In this document: piece by piece, positions 9,173 through 17,434 of the stretch
Layout: every line of letters starts with the position of its first letter
Numbering within the stretch: the first letter of the stretch is position 1
Assembly (NCBI GenBank): GCA_937894675.1
Contig: CALCQO010000001.1
Span: 8,602 to 72,601, forward strand
Reading direction: 5' to 3'
From: an uncultured Clostridia bacterium
GTDB lineage: Bacteria; Bacillota; Clostridia; Christensenellales; Aristaeellaceae
DNA: 64,000 bases
The notes under the pieces: model-generated
The model's database searches: none
Told to the model about the DNA's origin: nothing
What the model saw: only the letters and a program-made list of their open reading frames with translations
Program-made: the position numbers and the translations under genes

Positions 9173-9244
9173 GGTAATGTAAGCTGCCGCCCGGTTTCAG
9201 ATTTCCATTAGACCACCATCCTCCATCTTCGATATACTGCAACA

Positions 9245-9310
9245 GAAGACGCCGCCAGACCATTCTCCGGATTATCAGCCGGACAATAAAGTGGGCGGCG
9301 TCTTCGTTTT
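9245..9310 (+). terminator. Strong rho-independent terminator
   Basis: GAAGACGCCGCC (9245-9256) pairs with GGCGGCGTCTTC (9294-9305), enclosing a second TCCGG/CCGGA hairpin, followed by GTTTT. It ends the first surface-protein transcript. The remaining 9311-9677 shows no supported gene. Confidence 0.75.
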
Positions 9311-9677
9311 ACTCGGCTTGTTTTCTTGTGTTCGGTATGATTTTTATATACTTGTTGAGGACATTACCATGATCGCGGTATTGCGGGGTTTCCTGCTTTA
9401 GCTGCTATGGACTTGGTAATGTCTTTTCTATTCATCAAAAAATGAAGCATGATTCCTTGATTCGTCCATCCATTGCCCCCTTGGGGAAGGGAATCTTGAT
9501 AAGGACATTTCATCTTCCGCTCATCCGACGTTTATACCGCGTATGCGGATTTCCCAACGCTTTGATGTATAAAAATAGCCCGCTTTCATGGATTGCCCTT
9601 TCTGCTGCAACCATGGAATACCGACAAAAACTGATATATTGTATAGCAAAAACGCGCGCGTACCATGTGAATAGTTA

Positions 9678-9706
9678 TGTACAAGCAGCAGCCGCTGACT
9701 TATAAT
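9678..9706 (+). promoter_or_regulatory. Promoter of the second surface-protein gene
   Basis: TGTACA (9678-9683) and TATAAT (9701-9706) with a 17-base spacer, 27 bases before the start codon at 9733. The leader is therefore very short and contains an AGCGAGGT-type weak RBS. Confidence 0.5.
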
Positions 9707-9732
9707 ACAGCTATCAACAAGCGAGGTATTGT

Positions 9733-12117
9733 ATGAGAGCATCCAGATGGTTCGCGATGGCCTTTTGTTTCATTTTTACCCTGTCGCTGGCTCTTTCCCT
9801 GCTGCCAGCGCCGGCGCTGGCCACGGATTTGCAGCCGCCGGAAATCGCCGTGGGCCAGCCCTCCGCGCAGGGTCTGGCGTTGATGGAGGCCGCGGCGGCT
9901 TTACCGGAAAACAGCCTGGCTGATCGGGTTCTCGCCCTGCATATTAAGGGGGCGGCGGGGCAAGCTATGGATTTTTCCATCGCCCTGCCCCAGGGGACAG
10001 ATACCACCCATTCACTGTACGCGCTGACGGTAAAATCAGGGGAAACGGGCGCGCCTGTAGTCGGCGCTAAGGTGGCGAAATATCCTGTTTTTCTTCGTGA
10101 CGGGCGCATGCACATCAGTCTGACAAGCCTGAAGGATAACGGCAATGGCTGGGATGTCGCGGTGTATGCAAGCACCTTGCCAACCGTCAGCGTCACCGCG
10201 CAGAAGACCTGGGCGGGCGCCCAGCAGCCAATCTATCTGGAACTAAACCGCCATTTGGCGGGCGGTTATCCCACCTCTGTGCCCCAGACTGCCAGGGTAG
10301 CGATGCCCCAGGCAGACGGGGACCCCTGGCAGCATATCTGGCAGGGGCTGGAGCGCTACAGCAACGGCGATTCCGCCCATCCCTGGATCTACACCGTGAA
10401 GGAGTACCGGGATTATGTGGATACCAGCGGTACCCCCGACCCGGCGCAGCAGCAGCAAAACCTGCCGCCTTTCAACTACCAGCTGAACCGAACGCACACG
10501 GTGGATGCCCAGGGGAATACCACCGCAATTTTGACCAATACCTACCTGGGGCCGCTGCCGCCCCCGACCGACGGCGACCGCGCCTTGAAACCCTGCCAGG
10601 TGGACTGGTTCGCGAAAACCACCTATGAACCCCATGTGGGAAACCACCATGTTACCAAGGTTTCCCCCAACATGCAGGCGGAACCTGGTTCCAACGCCTT
10701 CAATCAGCGCAATCCCCTCAGCCAGGGCACGCTGTCCATCGGTTCCTTCCGAGCAGGCAGCGAGGATATTACATACCGCTTTTTGCTGGGCACCACCCAG
10801 GATTTGCAGGACGGCGTGCTGACGGTGGATTTGAATCCCCTGATGGATGGCTTGGCAGGCACGGGTTTTACCCTCAGCTATCCCCCATGGGGGGATATGA
10901 ATGCCTGGCCGCATGGCATTGGCCGGTTTGAAACGAAGGGCTCGTTTTTCGTCGCCTCCACAGAGGCAATGAATACCTATACCATGAACTATGTCACGGG
11001 CACCACGGGGCTGTACACCAATTACAAACTCATCATGCCAAGCCCTGACAACCTGATCATCGATGACAACAACGGCGCTTTGAACAACGGCACCTTTACC
11101 ATGAAAATCCCCTACATGGCGGCCAACACAGCCTATGTGTTCCAACTGGTGCTGCGGTTCATGCCGAATAAACCAGCCCATGAGCTGAGCGCCTTCATGG
11201 CCAGCGGCCACCGCTTTACCATCCAGGCGGATTTCAAAGCCGACTACCGCTGCGTAGTGGGGGAAAAGGTCTGGCAGGGGGGCGAACCACTGGCGGACAA
11301 TGTGCGGCTGCAGCTGTACCAGACAAACCCCGCCGCGCCTGGTACCCAGGTGCCCTACGGCAGCCCCGTAACGGTCAGCGCGGAAAGCATCCTGCTGCCC
11401 ATGGGCCAGCAGCCTAATGTGACCCTGCCGCCCTGGACGGCGCTATGGACCCATCTGCCCATCAAGCCCCCCGGAGCGGGCAATGATCCCGCCCAGCGCT
11501 ACCAATACACCGTAAGGGAAGTTGCCCAGCCGGCCGTCTTTTCCCTGGTAAGCACCCAGACCGAGGAAATCCAGAATCCAGACAGCCCCTTTGGCCCCCA
11601 TATCACCAAATTTACCCTCACCAACGGCGATCCGCTGCCGCCCGAGCCGGCCTTTCAGCCCATTTCCGTAACCCTGTCCGGGCAGAAACAGACAGTGAAC
11701 CACCCCATGAAGGCGGGGGAGTACCAGTTTGCCATCGCGGACAATCAGGGCAACACCCTCCAGACGGTATCCCACGACGGCTCCGGCGCCTTCTCCTTCG
11801 CGCCCAGGACGTTCAGCCGTACGGGTTCCTTCCTGTACACCATTTCCGAGGTGCCCGGCAGCAAACCAGGCATCACCTATGACGGCACCCGGTACACGGC
11901 GAAAATCATCGTCACCGCCCAGGGGGAAGCCCTGCATGCCCGGGTGGATCTGCTCAAGGACGGCACCCCCTACGAAGGGGACATCCGCTTTGTGAACACG
12001 GCTGTCCTGCCCCCCACGGGGGACGGCTTCCCGGCCCAGTGGCTGGCAGTGCTGCTGCTGGCTGTGCTGGCCCTTGCCGGCGCGCTAAGGACGAAACACC
12101 GCGGGGGATTAGCGTAA
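9733..12117 (+). CDS. LPPTG-anchored surface protein with CnaB and FctA-type domains
   Basis: 794 residues. The signal peptide ends near PAPALA. CnaB-like segments appear at about residue 155 (VTAQKTWAGAQQPIYLELNR) and 500 (VVGEKVWQGGEPLADNVRLQ), each ending in an Asn-containing strand (ILTNTYLG, FTLTNGD). Between them lies a ~200-residue unassigned extracellular region. A Spy0128/FctA-like domain occupies about 645-755 (GQKQTVNHPMKAGEYQFAI ... DGTPYEGDIRFVN), then LPPTGD, a hydrophobic helix and RTKHRGG complete a sortase signal. The C-terminal module is closely like those of the genes at 6212 and 22078. It likely works at the cell surface in adhesion or pilus-like structure. The signal for isopeptide bonding is inferred from family resemblance. 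Confidence 0.85.
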   Translation: MRASRWFAMAFCFIFTLSLALSLLPAPALATDLQPPEIAVGQPSAQGLALMEAAAALPENSLADRVLALHIKGAAGQAMDFSIALPQGTDTTHSLYALTVKSGETGAPVVGAKVAKYPVFLRDGRMHISLTSLKDNGNGWDVAVYASTLPTVSVTAQKTWAGAQQPIYLELNRHLAGGYPTSVPQTARVAMPQADGDPWQHIWQGLERYSNGDSAHPWIYTVKEYRDYVDTSGTPDPAQQQQNLPPFNYQLNRTHTVDAQGNTTAILTNTYLGPLPPPTDGDRALKPCQVDWFAKTTYEPHVGNHHVTKVSPNMQAEPGSNAFNQRNPLSQGTLSIGSFRAGSEDITYRFLLGTTQDLQDGVLTVDLNPLMDGLAGTGFTLSYPPWGDMNAWPHGIGRFETKGSFFVASTEAMNTYTMNYVTGTTGLYTNYKLIMPSPDNLIIDDNNGALNNGTFTMKIPYMAANTAYVFQLVLRFMPNKPAHELSAFMASGHRFTIQADFKADYRCVVGEKVWQGGEPLADNVRLQLYQTNPAAPGTQVPYGSPVTVSAESILLPMGQQPNVTLPPWTALWTHLPIKPPGAGNDPAQRYQYTVREVAQPAVFSLVSTQTEEIQNPDSPFGPHITKFTLTNGDPLPPEPAFQPISVTLSGQKQTVNHPMKAGEYQFAIADNQGNTLQTVSHDGSGAFSFAPRTFSRTGSFLYTISEVPGSKPGITYDGTRYTAKIIVTAQGEALHARVDLLKDGTPYEGDIRFVNTAVLPPTGDGFPAQWLAVLLLAVLALAGALRTKHRGGLA

Positions 12118-12132
12118 CCAATATTTTTCTTG

Positions 12133-12161
12133 GCAGGGGAAAACGACCCCTGCTTTTCTAT
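12133..12161 (+). terminator. Rho-independent terminator
   Basis: GCAGGGG (12133-12139) pairs with CCCCTGC (12147-12153) followed by TTTTCTAT, 15 bases after the second surface-protein stop codon. Confidence 0.7.
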
Positions 12162-12252
12162 ACCGTTTTTCGTTTTCGTTTGCCTCGTCAAGCGATGCCG
12201 TTTATCTTGGCCAACGCCAAATTAGAGACTATGAAAACCCCCTCATCCCCCG

Positions 12253-12258
12253 TATAAT
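12253..12258 (+). promoter_or_regulatory. -10 element of the MFS gene promoter
   Basis: A perfect TATAAT 29 bases upstream of the start codon; the matching -35 region is poor. GTAGGAGG follows as RBS. Confidence 0.45.
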
Positions 12259-12286
12259 AGGGGCAGTTCGTTTGTAGGAGGACGGG

Positions 12287-13444
12287 ATGGTCAATCTGCT
12301 GCTGGCAATCATCTATCTGGCGTTTATCAGCCTGGGGCTGCCTGATTCCCTTTTAGGCTCCGCCTGGCCTACCATGTACCCCCAGTTCGGGGTGCCGGTG
12401 TCCTACGCGGGCATCGTTTCCATGATTATTTCCGGGGGCACCATTGTGTCCAGCCTGCAAAGCGACCGGATGACCCGCTGGCTGGGCACGGGCAAGGTGA
12501 CAGCCATCAGCGTGGGCATGACGGCCGCCGCGCTCCTTGGCTTTTCCCTTTCCCGCTCCTTCGGGATGCTGTGCCTGTGGGCCATTCCCTACGGGCTGGG
12601 GGCGGGCAGCGTGGACGCCTCCCTGAACAACTATGTCGCCCTGCACTACAAAAGCCGGCATATGAGCTGGCTGCACTGCATGTGGGGCGTGGGCGCCACC
12701 CTGGGTCCGTCCATCATGGGCTTTGCCCTGACGGCGGGCAGCGGCTGGCATATGGGCTATCGGTATATCAGCTTTTTGCAGATTGGCTTAACCGCGGTGC
12801 TGGTGCTCAGCCTGCCCCTGTGGAAGGGAAGCAGACAAACAGGCGCCGCCCAAGTCCATGGCAAGGCCCTCTCCCTGCGGGAAATCATCGCCATCCCCGG
12901 GGCGAAGGAAGTCATGCTGACCTTCTTTAGCTACTGCGCCCTGGAGCAGACCAGCGGGCTATGGGCCAGCAGCTACCTGACGCTGCACAAGGGCATCCCG
13001 GCGGACACCGCCGCCGGCTACGCCAGCCTGTTCTATGTGGGCATCACCATCGGCCGGGCCCTCAGCGGCTTTCTCACCATGAAGTTTGACGATGTGCGCA
13101 TGGTGCGCATGGGGGCGGCGGTTGCCCTGGCGGGCGTTTTCATCATGCTGCTGCCGCTGGCAAACAGTTACACCCTGGCAGGGCTGGTGCTCATCGGCCT
13201 GGGCTGCGCCCCGGTGTATCCCTGCCTGATTCACTCCACCCCCGCCCACTTTGGCGCCGACCGTTCCCAGGCCATTATCGGCGTGCAGATGGCCAGCGCC
13301 TACGCGGGCACCAGCCTGATGCCCCCGGTGTTCGGCGTGCTGGCGGGCAGCATTACTGTGGCTTTGCTGCCCTGGTTTTTGCTGGCCGTTCTGCTGATGA
13401 TGATGTACACCCATCAGAAATTGGTGAGCATCAAGGCGGGGTAA
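12287..13444 (+). CDS. MFS transporter
   Basis: 385 residues with about twelve hydrophobic helices, the usual length for a major facilitator. ATG 12287 has GGAGG six bases upstream. The loop between helices 2 and 3 (SDRMTRWLGTGKV) is the MFS motif A region, and GLGAGSVDASLNNYVALHY and the second-half loop MKFDDVRMVRM are consistent with FucP/sugar-type MFS proteins of Bacillota. It lies alone between terminators, convergent with the dehydrogenase gene. Substrate cannot be assigned; export of a small molecule or sugar uptake are both possible. Confidence 0.8.
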   Translation: MVNLLLAIIYLAFISLGLPDSLLGSAWPTMYPQFGVPVSYAGIVSMIISGGTIVSSLQSDRMTRWLGTGKVTAISVGMTAAALLGFSLSRSFGMLCLWAIPYGLGAGSVDASLNNYVALHYKSRHMSWLHCMWGVGATLGPSIMGFALTAGSGWHMGYRYISFLQIGLTAVLVLSLPLWKGSRQTGAAQVHGKALSLREIIAIPGAKEVMLTFFSYCALEQTSGLWASSYLTLHKGIPADTAAGYASLFYVGITIGRALSGFLTMKFDDVRMVRMGAAVALAGVFIMLLPLANSYTLAGLVLIGLGCAPVYPCLIHSTPAHFGADRSQAIIGVQMASAYAGTSLMPPVFGVLAGSITVALLPWFLLAVLLMMMYTHQKLVSIKAG

Positions 13445-13471
13445 GCCGGCTTGGGACAGCAAAAAACGCTT

Positions 13472-13504
13472 GATAAAAGCCGCCAGGGCATGGCGGCTTT
13501 TATC
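13472..13504. terminator. Bidirectional terminator between convergent genes
   Basis: GATAAAAGCCGCC (13472-13484) is a perfect 13-base inverted repeat with GGCGGCTTTTATC (13492-13504), giving a T-run on both strands; it serves the MFS and dehydrogenase genes. Confidence 0.8.
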
Positions 13505-13519
13505 TATGATTGAAATCCC

Positions 13520-14554
13520 TTATCCGTGTTTAATCGCTACTTTCACCGCTTTGTTGGGGTCGCTGGCGGTTTCAAAGGCCTGGGGCAGCTCGTCCAGGCT
13601 GAAGGTATGGGTCACGATGTCCTTCAGGCGGCAGTCGGGGCTGTTGAGGGCTTCAATGGACTGCAGGATGTCCTCGGGCACATAGCCGCGGGAGCCCTTG
13701 AGGACCACTTCCTTGGCCAGCAGCCAGAACAGGCTCAGCTCGCTGGGCTTCATGTTGATGGCCACCTCCACAAAGGTGGAATTGGTCTTGGCGTTGTCCA
13801 TATACTCCTTCAGGATGTGGGGGGCGCCGGCGCAGTCCAGCACCGCGTCCGCGTTCCAGGTGGCCTCGGAGGCATTGCCCGTCAAGGTGCCCCAGGTAGC
13901 CTTCACGAAATCAGGCAGGCTCTTCTCCATGGAATTGAAGGGAATGGCGCCCAGCTTTTTGGCGAAGCCCAGTTTGAAATCGTTGATGTCCGATACGATG
14001 ATGTCGGTTACACCCTTGGAGCGCAGCGCGGCGACGGCGGCCAGGCCGATGGTGCCCGCGCCGTATACCAGCACCTTGTCGCCCTGTTTCACATTGGCCA
14101 TGTTGACGGCGTGCATGGAGACGCTCAGCGGCTCGGTCAGCATGGCTACCTCGTCCTTCAGGGTGTCGGGCAGGAGATAGACATTCTCGTTGAGCTTGGC
14201 GTTTTCCACAAACACATACTGGGAAAAGGCGCCGGTCATATCGGCGATCTCGGTGGTGTTCATGCCGCTTGTCTCGGTGGAACGCCGGGCGGTGGGGTTG
14301 ATGGTCAGCCGCATGCCCTTGGTGATGCCCTCCACCTGCCCGCCTACCTCGTCCACGATGCCTACGAACTCGTGGCCGAACTCGTTGCCCGGGTAGATGC
14401 CCACCGCGTCACCGCCGTGGAGGTAGGCGCCGATGTCCGTGCCGCAGATGCCGGCGTAGGTCACCTGAATCAGCAGGTCCTTGGGGCCGATGGCGGGTTT
14501 GTCCCGCTGCTCCACACTTACCTGCTTAATGCCCTGATAGATTCCAGCTTTCAT
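13520..14554 (-). CDS. Zinc-type alcohol/polyol dehydrogenase (MDR family)
   Basis: 344 residues from ATG 14554, chosen for its AAAGGAG RBS. The GroES-like catalytic domain contains the catalytic zinc ligands in YAGICGTDIGAYLHGG and GNEFGHEFVGIVDEVG. The Rossmann domain has VLVYGAGTIGLAAVAAL and the acid residue VSDINDFKLG after strand 2, pointing to NAD(P). The lobe that normally carries four structural-zinc cysteines reads NPTARRSTETSGMNTTEIAD and has none, so the structural zinc site is lost, as in some sorbitol and threonine dehydrogenase relatives. A role in oxidation of a sugar alcohol or acid is likely but the substrate is unknown. Confidence 0.8.
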   Translation of the reverse strand: MKAGIYQGIKQVSVEQRDKPAIGPKDLLIQVTYAGICGTDIGAYLHGGDAVGIYPGNEFGHEFVGIVDEVGGQVEGITKGMRLTINPTARRSTETSGMNTTEIADMTGAFSQYVFVENAKLNENVYLLPDTLKDEVAMLTEPLSVSMHAVNMANVKQGDKVLVYGAGTIGLAAVAALRSKGVTDIIVSDINDFKLGFAKKLGAIPFNSMEKSLPDFVKATWGTLTGNASEATWNADAVLDCAGAPHILKEYMDNAKTNSTFVEVAINMKPSELSLFWLLAKEVVLKGSRGYVPEDILQSIEALNSPDCRLKDIVTHTFSLDELPQAFETASDPNKAVKVAIKHG

Positions 14555-14783
14555 AGATATTCTCCTTTTCCTGGGGTCGAGTAGAATGGATAGAGACTGT
14601 ATGCTTATAATATGCCCAGAATCTCCGGAATATGTCAAGGGACGGGAATTCAGGAATTATACGGAAAAAGGGCACGCCGAGTGTTTCTTATGATGTAATA
14701 ATATTGTATACTATCCCTGTCTATGCGGTTTTCGGATTTTTATGCCGCGTTTTGAATGGTAAGGAAAGAAGGGAGGGAGAGCC

Positions 14784-15455
14784 GTGAAGCGCCTGGGCAA
14801 AGCCCACCAGACCCACACCCTCTTGTGGTGGGCGACGGTGCTGGTGTCGGTGATGTTCGGCGGCTTTTTGCTGGCGGTCAGCCTGGGGGCTTTCCACGCC
14901 TATGATGTGGAGATGACCCATTTTTCCCCCGTCTTTTTCCTCTTCGTCATGCTGCTGACCATCGCCATGTCCTACCGCCGGGCCAGAAGAAACAGGGGAC
15001 AGCACTATGTGGGGCCCTTTTTGTGCTCCCTCCTCTTTGGGGTGATTACCCAGTTTTTGTTCTTTCTGGCTTCCCCCCTGATTGCCTGGGAGAGCGACCT
15101 GAGTTTCTGGGGGCTGATTAAGATGACGGCTTTCTTTGTCATCCCTTCCCTGGTGGCCTTTCTGATTATCCGCACCCTGGTGAATAAGCGGGAGATTGCC
15201 GAGGACAATTCCTGGTTCAACTGGCATTACTACCTGAACTGGGTGGGCCTGATGACCAATGCCCTCACCATCACGGTGTTCTTCCAGATGCTGTTCTCCG
15301 AAACCTTCGATCAATCGGTGCTGGGCATCCGCGGCACCATCTGGGCATTCTACAGCCTGGTGGCCCAGGCCATTGCCCGGGTGATCGAGCGGCGCCACAC
15401 CGCCAAGGTGGAACAGATGGCCCACGAGGCGGGAGAACACGGGCATAGCGCGTAG
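14784..15455 (+). CDS. Integral membrane protein of unknown function
   Basis: 223 residues from GTG 14784, which has GGGAGGGAG at good spacing. There are about five to six hydrophobic helices (LLWWATVLVSVMFGGFLLAV, FFLFVMLLTIAMSY, FLCSLLFGVITQFLFFLASP, TAFFVIPSLVAFLIIRTL, YYLNWVGLMTNALTITVFF, TIWAFYSLVAQAIARVIER) and a charged, histidine-containing tail (EAGEHGHSA). I do not recognise a family. It is a monocistronic unit, divergent from the dehydrogenase and closed by a terminator at 15471-15505. Confidence 0.6.
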   Translation: MKRLGKAHQTHTLLWWATVLVSVMFGGFLLAVSLGAFHAYDVEMTHFSPVFFLFVMLLTIAMSYRRARRNRGQHYVGPFLCSLLFGVITQFLFFLASPLIAWESDLSFWGLIKMTAFFVIPSLVAFLIIRTLVNKREIAEDNSWFNWHYYLNWVGLMTNALTITVFFQMLFSETFDQSVLGIRGTIWAFYSLVAQAIARVIERRHTAKVEQMAHEAGEHGHSA

Positions 15456-15470
15456 CCCCGCAAGGAACAC

Positions 15471-15505
15471 AAAACGCTCAGGCAAGATGCCTGAGCGTTT
15501 TTCTA
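15471..15505. terminator. Bidirectional terminator
   Basis: AACGCTCAGGC pairs with GCCTGAGCGTT with a T-run on the plus strand and an A-run on the other side; it lies between two convergent membrane-protein genes. Confidence 0.8.
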
Positions 15506-15532
15506 TTTTTGTCCTGCTGAAAAATCCTGGCG

Positions 15533-17140
15533 CTATTGAATGGCTTTCTTGAAAAGGCGTTGATACAGGGAGTAAAACCCAAGTACGCAGGCGAGAATAA
15601 AGATGGGCAGGGATGTGTACAGGTAGCGGGCCCGGGCTTCAAACAGCATGACATACATCACAAGGCCAATCAGCGTTAGCCGGATAACCATGGTTTGCTT
15701 GCTTTGCTGGATTGCGCCTCTCTTCCCTTGGAAGGAGAAGAGAAAGGTGCCCGCCTGGACGGTTAACCACAGCATCTGCGAGAAGGTTAGAAATAGATGG
15801 TAAAGGGAACCATCCGGTAGGAAATAGGATTTGAGCAGGGAAGCGAGGGGATTGTTCCTGCTGTAGGAATGGATAAAAAAGCTGCCTTCCTGAGTCCAGG
15901 CAAAGGAACCGTTGTTGAAGTTGACCAGCGCTTTTCTAAGGAGGAATAGAGGCGTGCCAAGGCGCCCATAGCTATTGAGCCTATCCTGTATCACCTGCAG
16001 GTTGGCGGCGTTCTGCTCGCTTTTTGTTGGGAAGGTTTTTGTGAATAGAACATCATCATGGAAATAGACGCCATCCGTCTGGGGGTTCAGCCCCATTTTC
16101 ACAAAATGAAGGGGACCGATTTCTCTTTCTTTGTCCAGCGTAATCCCCAGCGCGGGAGAAAGCAGGGCGGCGTAGCCGATCTGCAGCACGACAATCGTGG
16201 CGAGGATGGTAGATGTGGAAATCAACACTTTTTTCCAGTTGGTGCTTCTACTGAACAGGGAAATGACTTCAACCAGGATGATGGCGATAAAGGGGATGGC
16301 GGAAGTGGGCTTAATCCTGAAGCCAATGTAAAAGCAGACGGCGATGAGCGGCCAGCGCAGCATTTCTTTTCGAAAGAGCCTGATATACAGATAGAAGAGT
16401 AAAATTGGGAAAAGAATGCCCGTTGTATCCGAATAGGGAATCAGGAACCAGGGGGACAAGCCCACCACCAGCGCGTAGACCCACCACGCTGCCCAGCTGA
16501 GCACGCGGTTTCCCGTCAGCAGATGGACGCTGCGGAAAAGCAGCAGGGAGGTGACGCATGAAATGCTGCTGTTCAAAGCAATCAGCAGCAGCAGAAAGAC
16601 ATAGTAATCAGCGCTTTGCAGCACACCCAGACACAGGGACATGACCTGGGTGAACACCCAGGTCAATAGGAGGTTGTTGGGGTACATCGAGAAATAATCG
16701 TTGAAATTCGGCTGCTGATTGGTTGCCTTCATGTAGGCAAAATCCTGGAGGGCACCGGCATCCCAGCCGGTACGGAACATGATGCACAAGGCGATGATCA
16801 TTTGTATGCCAAACAGCAAACTTACAGCGATGAACAAGGACCATCGGTCGAGATGCTTCCAGGGGGATAATTTCCGGCGATTGGTGAGGAAAAGGGAAAT
16901 CTTATGTAAAACAAAACAAAAAGCGGCTGCAAAAACCAAGCCCAGGATGAGCAGCCAGAAGTTTGGCAAATCAAAGTTTACCTTCAGGTAATGCCATTTG
17001 GAACTAAAGATCAACAGCAAAGCCAGGATGACGCCGAACACAGCGAAAAAGAGGATCTGGACAGCTTTGTCCGCAAACCGGGCAGGGCCTGGCATGGTTT
17101 CTTTCCGGGGGTTTGATTCTACCAAGGTATTGTTCTCCAT
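15533..17140 (-). CDS. GT-C type membrane glycosyltransferase-like protein
   Basis: 535 residues with about thirteen hydrophobic helices. An acidic motif in the first extracytoplasmic loop (FRTGWDAGALQDFAY) and an arginine-rich motif near the end (MLFEARARYLYTSLP) resemble the DxD/ExR motifs of GT-C transferases such as the ArnT/PMT and XrtG-associated families, which use lipid-linked sugars. It could decorate a wall polymer or surface protein; that is inference. ATG 17140 has a weak RBS; ATG 17095 (MPGPARFADK) has GGAAAG upstream and could be the true start. The gene is single and convergent with the gene at 14784. Confidence 0.6.
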   Translation of the reverse strand: MENNTLVESNPRKETMPGPARFADKAVQILFFAVFGVILALLLIFSSKWHYLKVNFDLPNFWLLILGLVFAAAFCFVLHKISLFLTNRRKLSPWKHLDRWSLFIAVSLLFGIQMIIALCIMFRTGWDAGALQDFAYMKATNQQPNFNDYFSMYPNNLLLTWVFTQVMSLCLGVLQSADYYVFLLLLIALNSSISCVTSLLLFRSVHLLTGNRVLSWAAWWVYALVVGLSPWFLIPYSDTTGILFPILLFYLYIRLFRKEMLRWPLIAVCFYIGFRIKPTSAIPFIAIILVEVISLFSRSTNWKKVLISTSTILATIVVLQIGYAALLSPALGITLDKEREIGPLHFVKMGLNPQTDGVYFHDDVLFTKTFPTKSEQNAANLQVIQDRLNSYGRLGTPLFLLRKALVNFNNGSFAWTQEGSFFIHSYSRNNPLASLLKSYFLPDGSLYHLFLTFSQMLWLTVQAGTFLFSFQGKRGAIQQSKQTMVIRLTLIGLVMYVMLFEARARYLYTSLPIFILACVLGFYSLYQRLFKKAIQ

Positions 17141-17344
17141 TCTTTACTGCGTCATGTAATGTAAAAAGTTTACCGTGCCCGCGACGCGCAGAAGCGGGAC
17201 GGATTCATTTGATTCTCCGCAAAGCATTATAGGGAAACCCGATGCCTCTGTCAAAGGGGATGGCAGAGGCCATGGTGTTTGGAATGCTTGTGTCCTCAAT
17301 CATGCTACGAACACGTTTGGCAAGCGCCTGCCGGGCGAAGAAAT

Positions 17345-17376
17345 GCCCGGGAGAACCAATGATCACTCTCCCGGGC
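17345..17376. terminator. Hairpin downstream of typA
   Basis: GCCCGGGAGA (17345-17354) pairs perfectly with TCTCCCGGGC (17367-17376), 58 bases after the TypA stop on the minus strand. A second inverted repeat, GCCTCTG/CAGAGGC, sits at 17243-17270. T-runs are short on both sides, so termination strength is uncertain. The interval 17141-17434 has no gene. Confidence 0.45.
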
Positions 17377-17434
17377 TGTCTTATGTCATGCTTCCAGAGT
17401 AAACATCATATCCAATGCCTTGGCAAACCAGCAC

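Noticed and set aside
9442..9705. 87-codon open frame between the two surface-protein genes
   Set aside because: No RBS, no promoter fit and no family features; it overlaps the promoter of the next gene.
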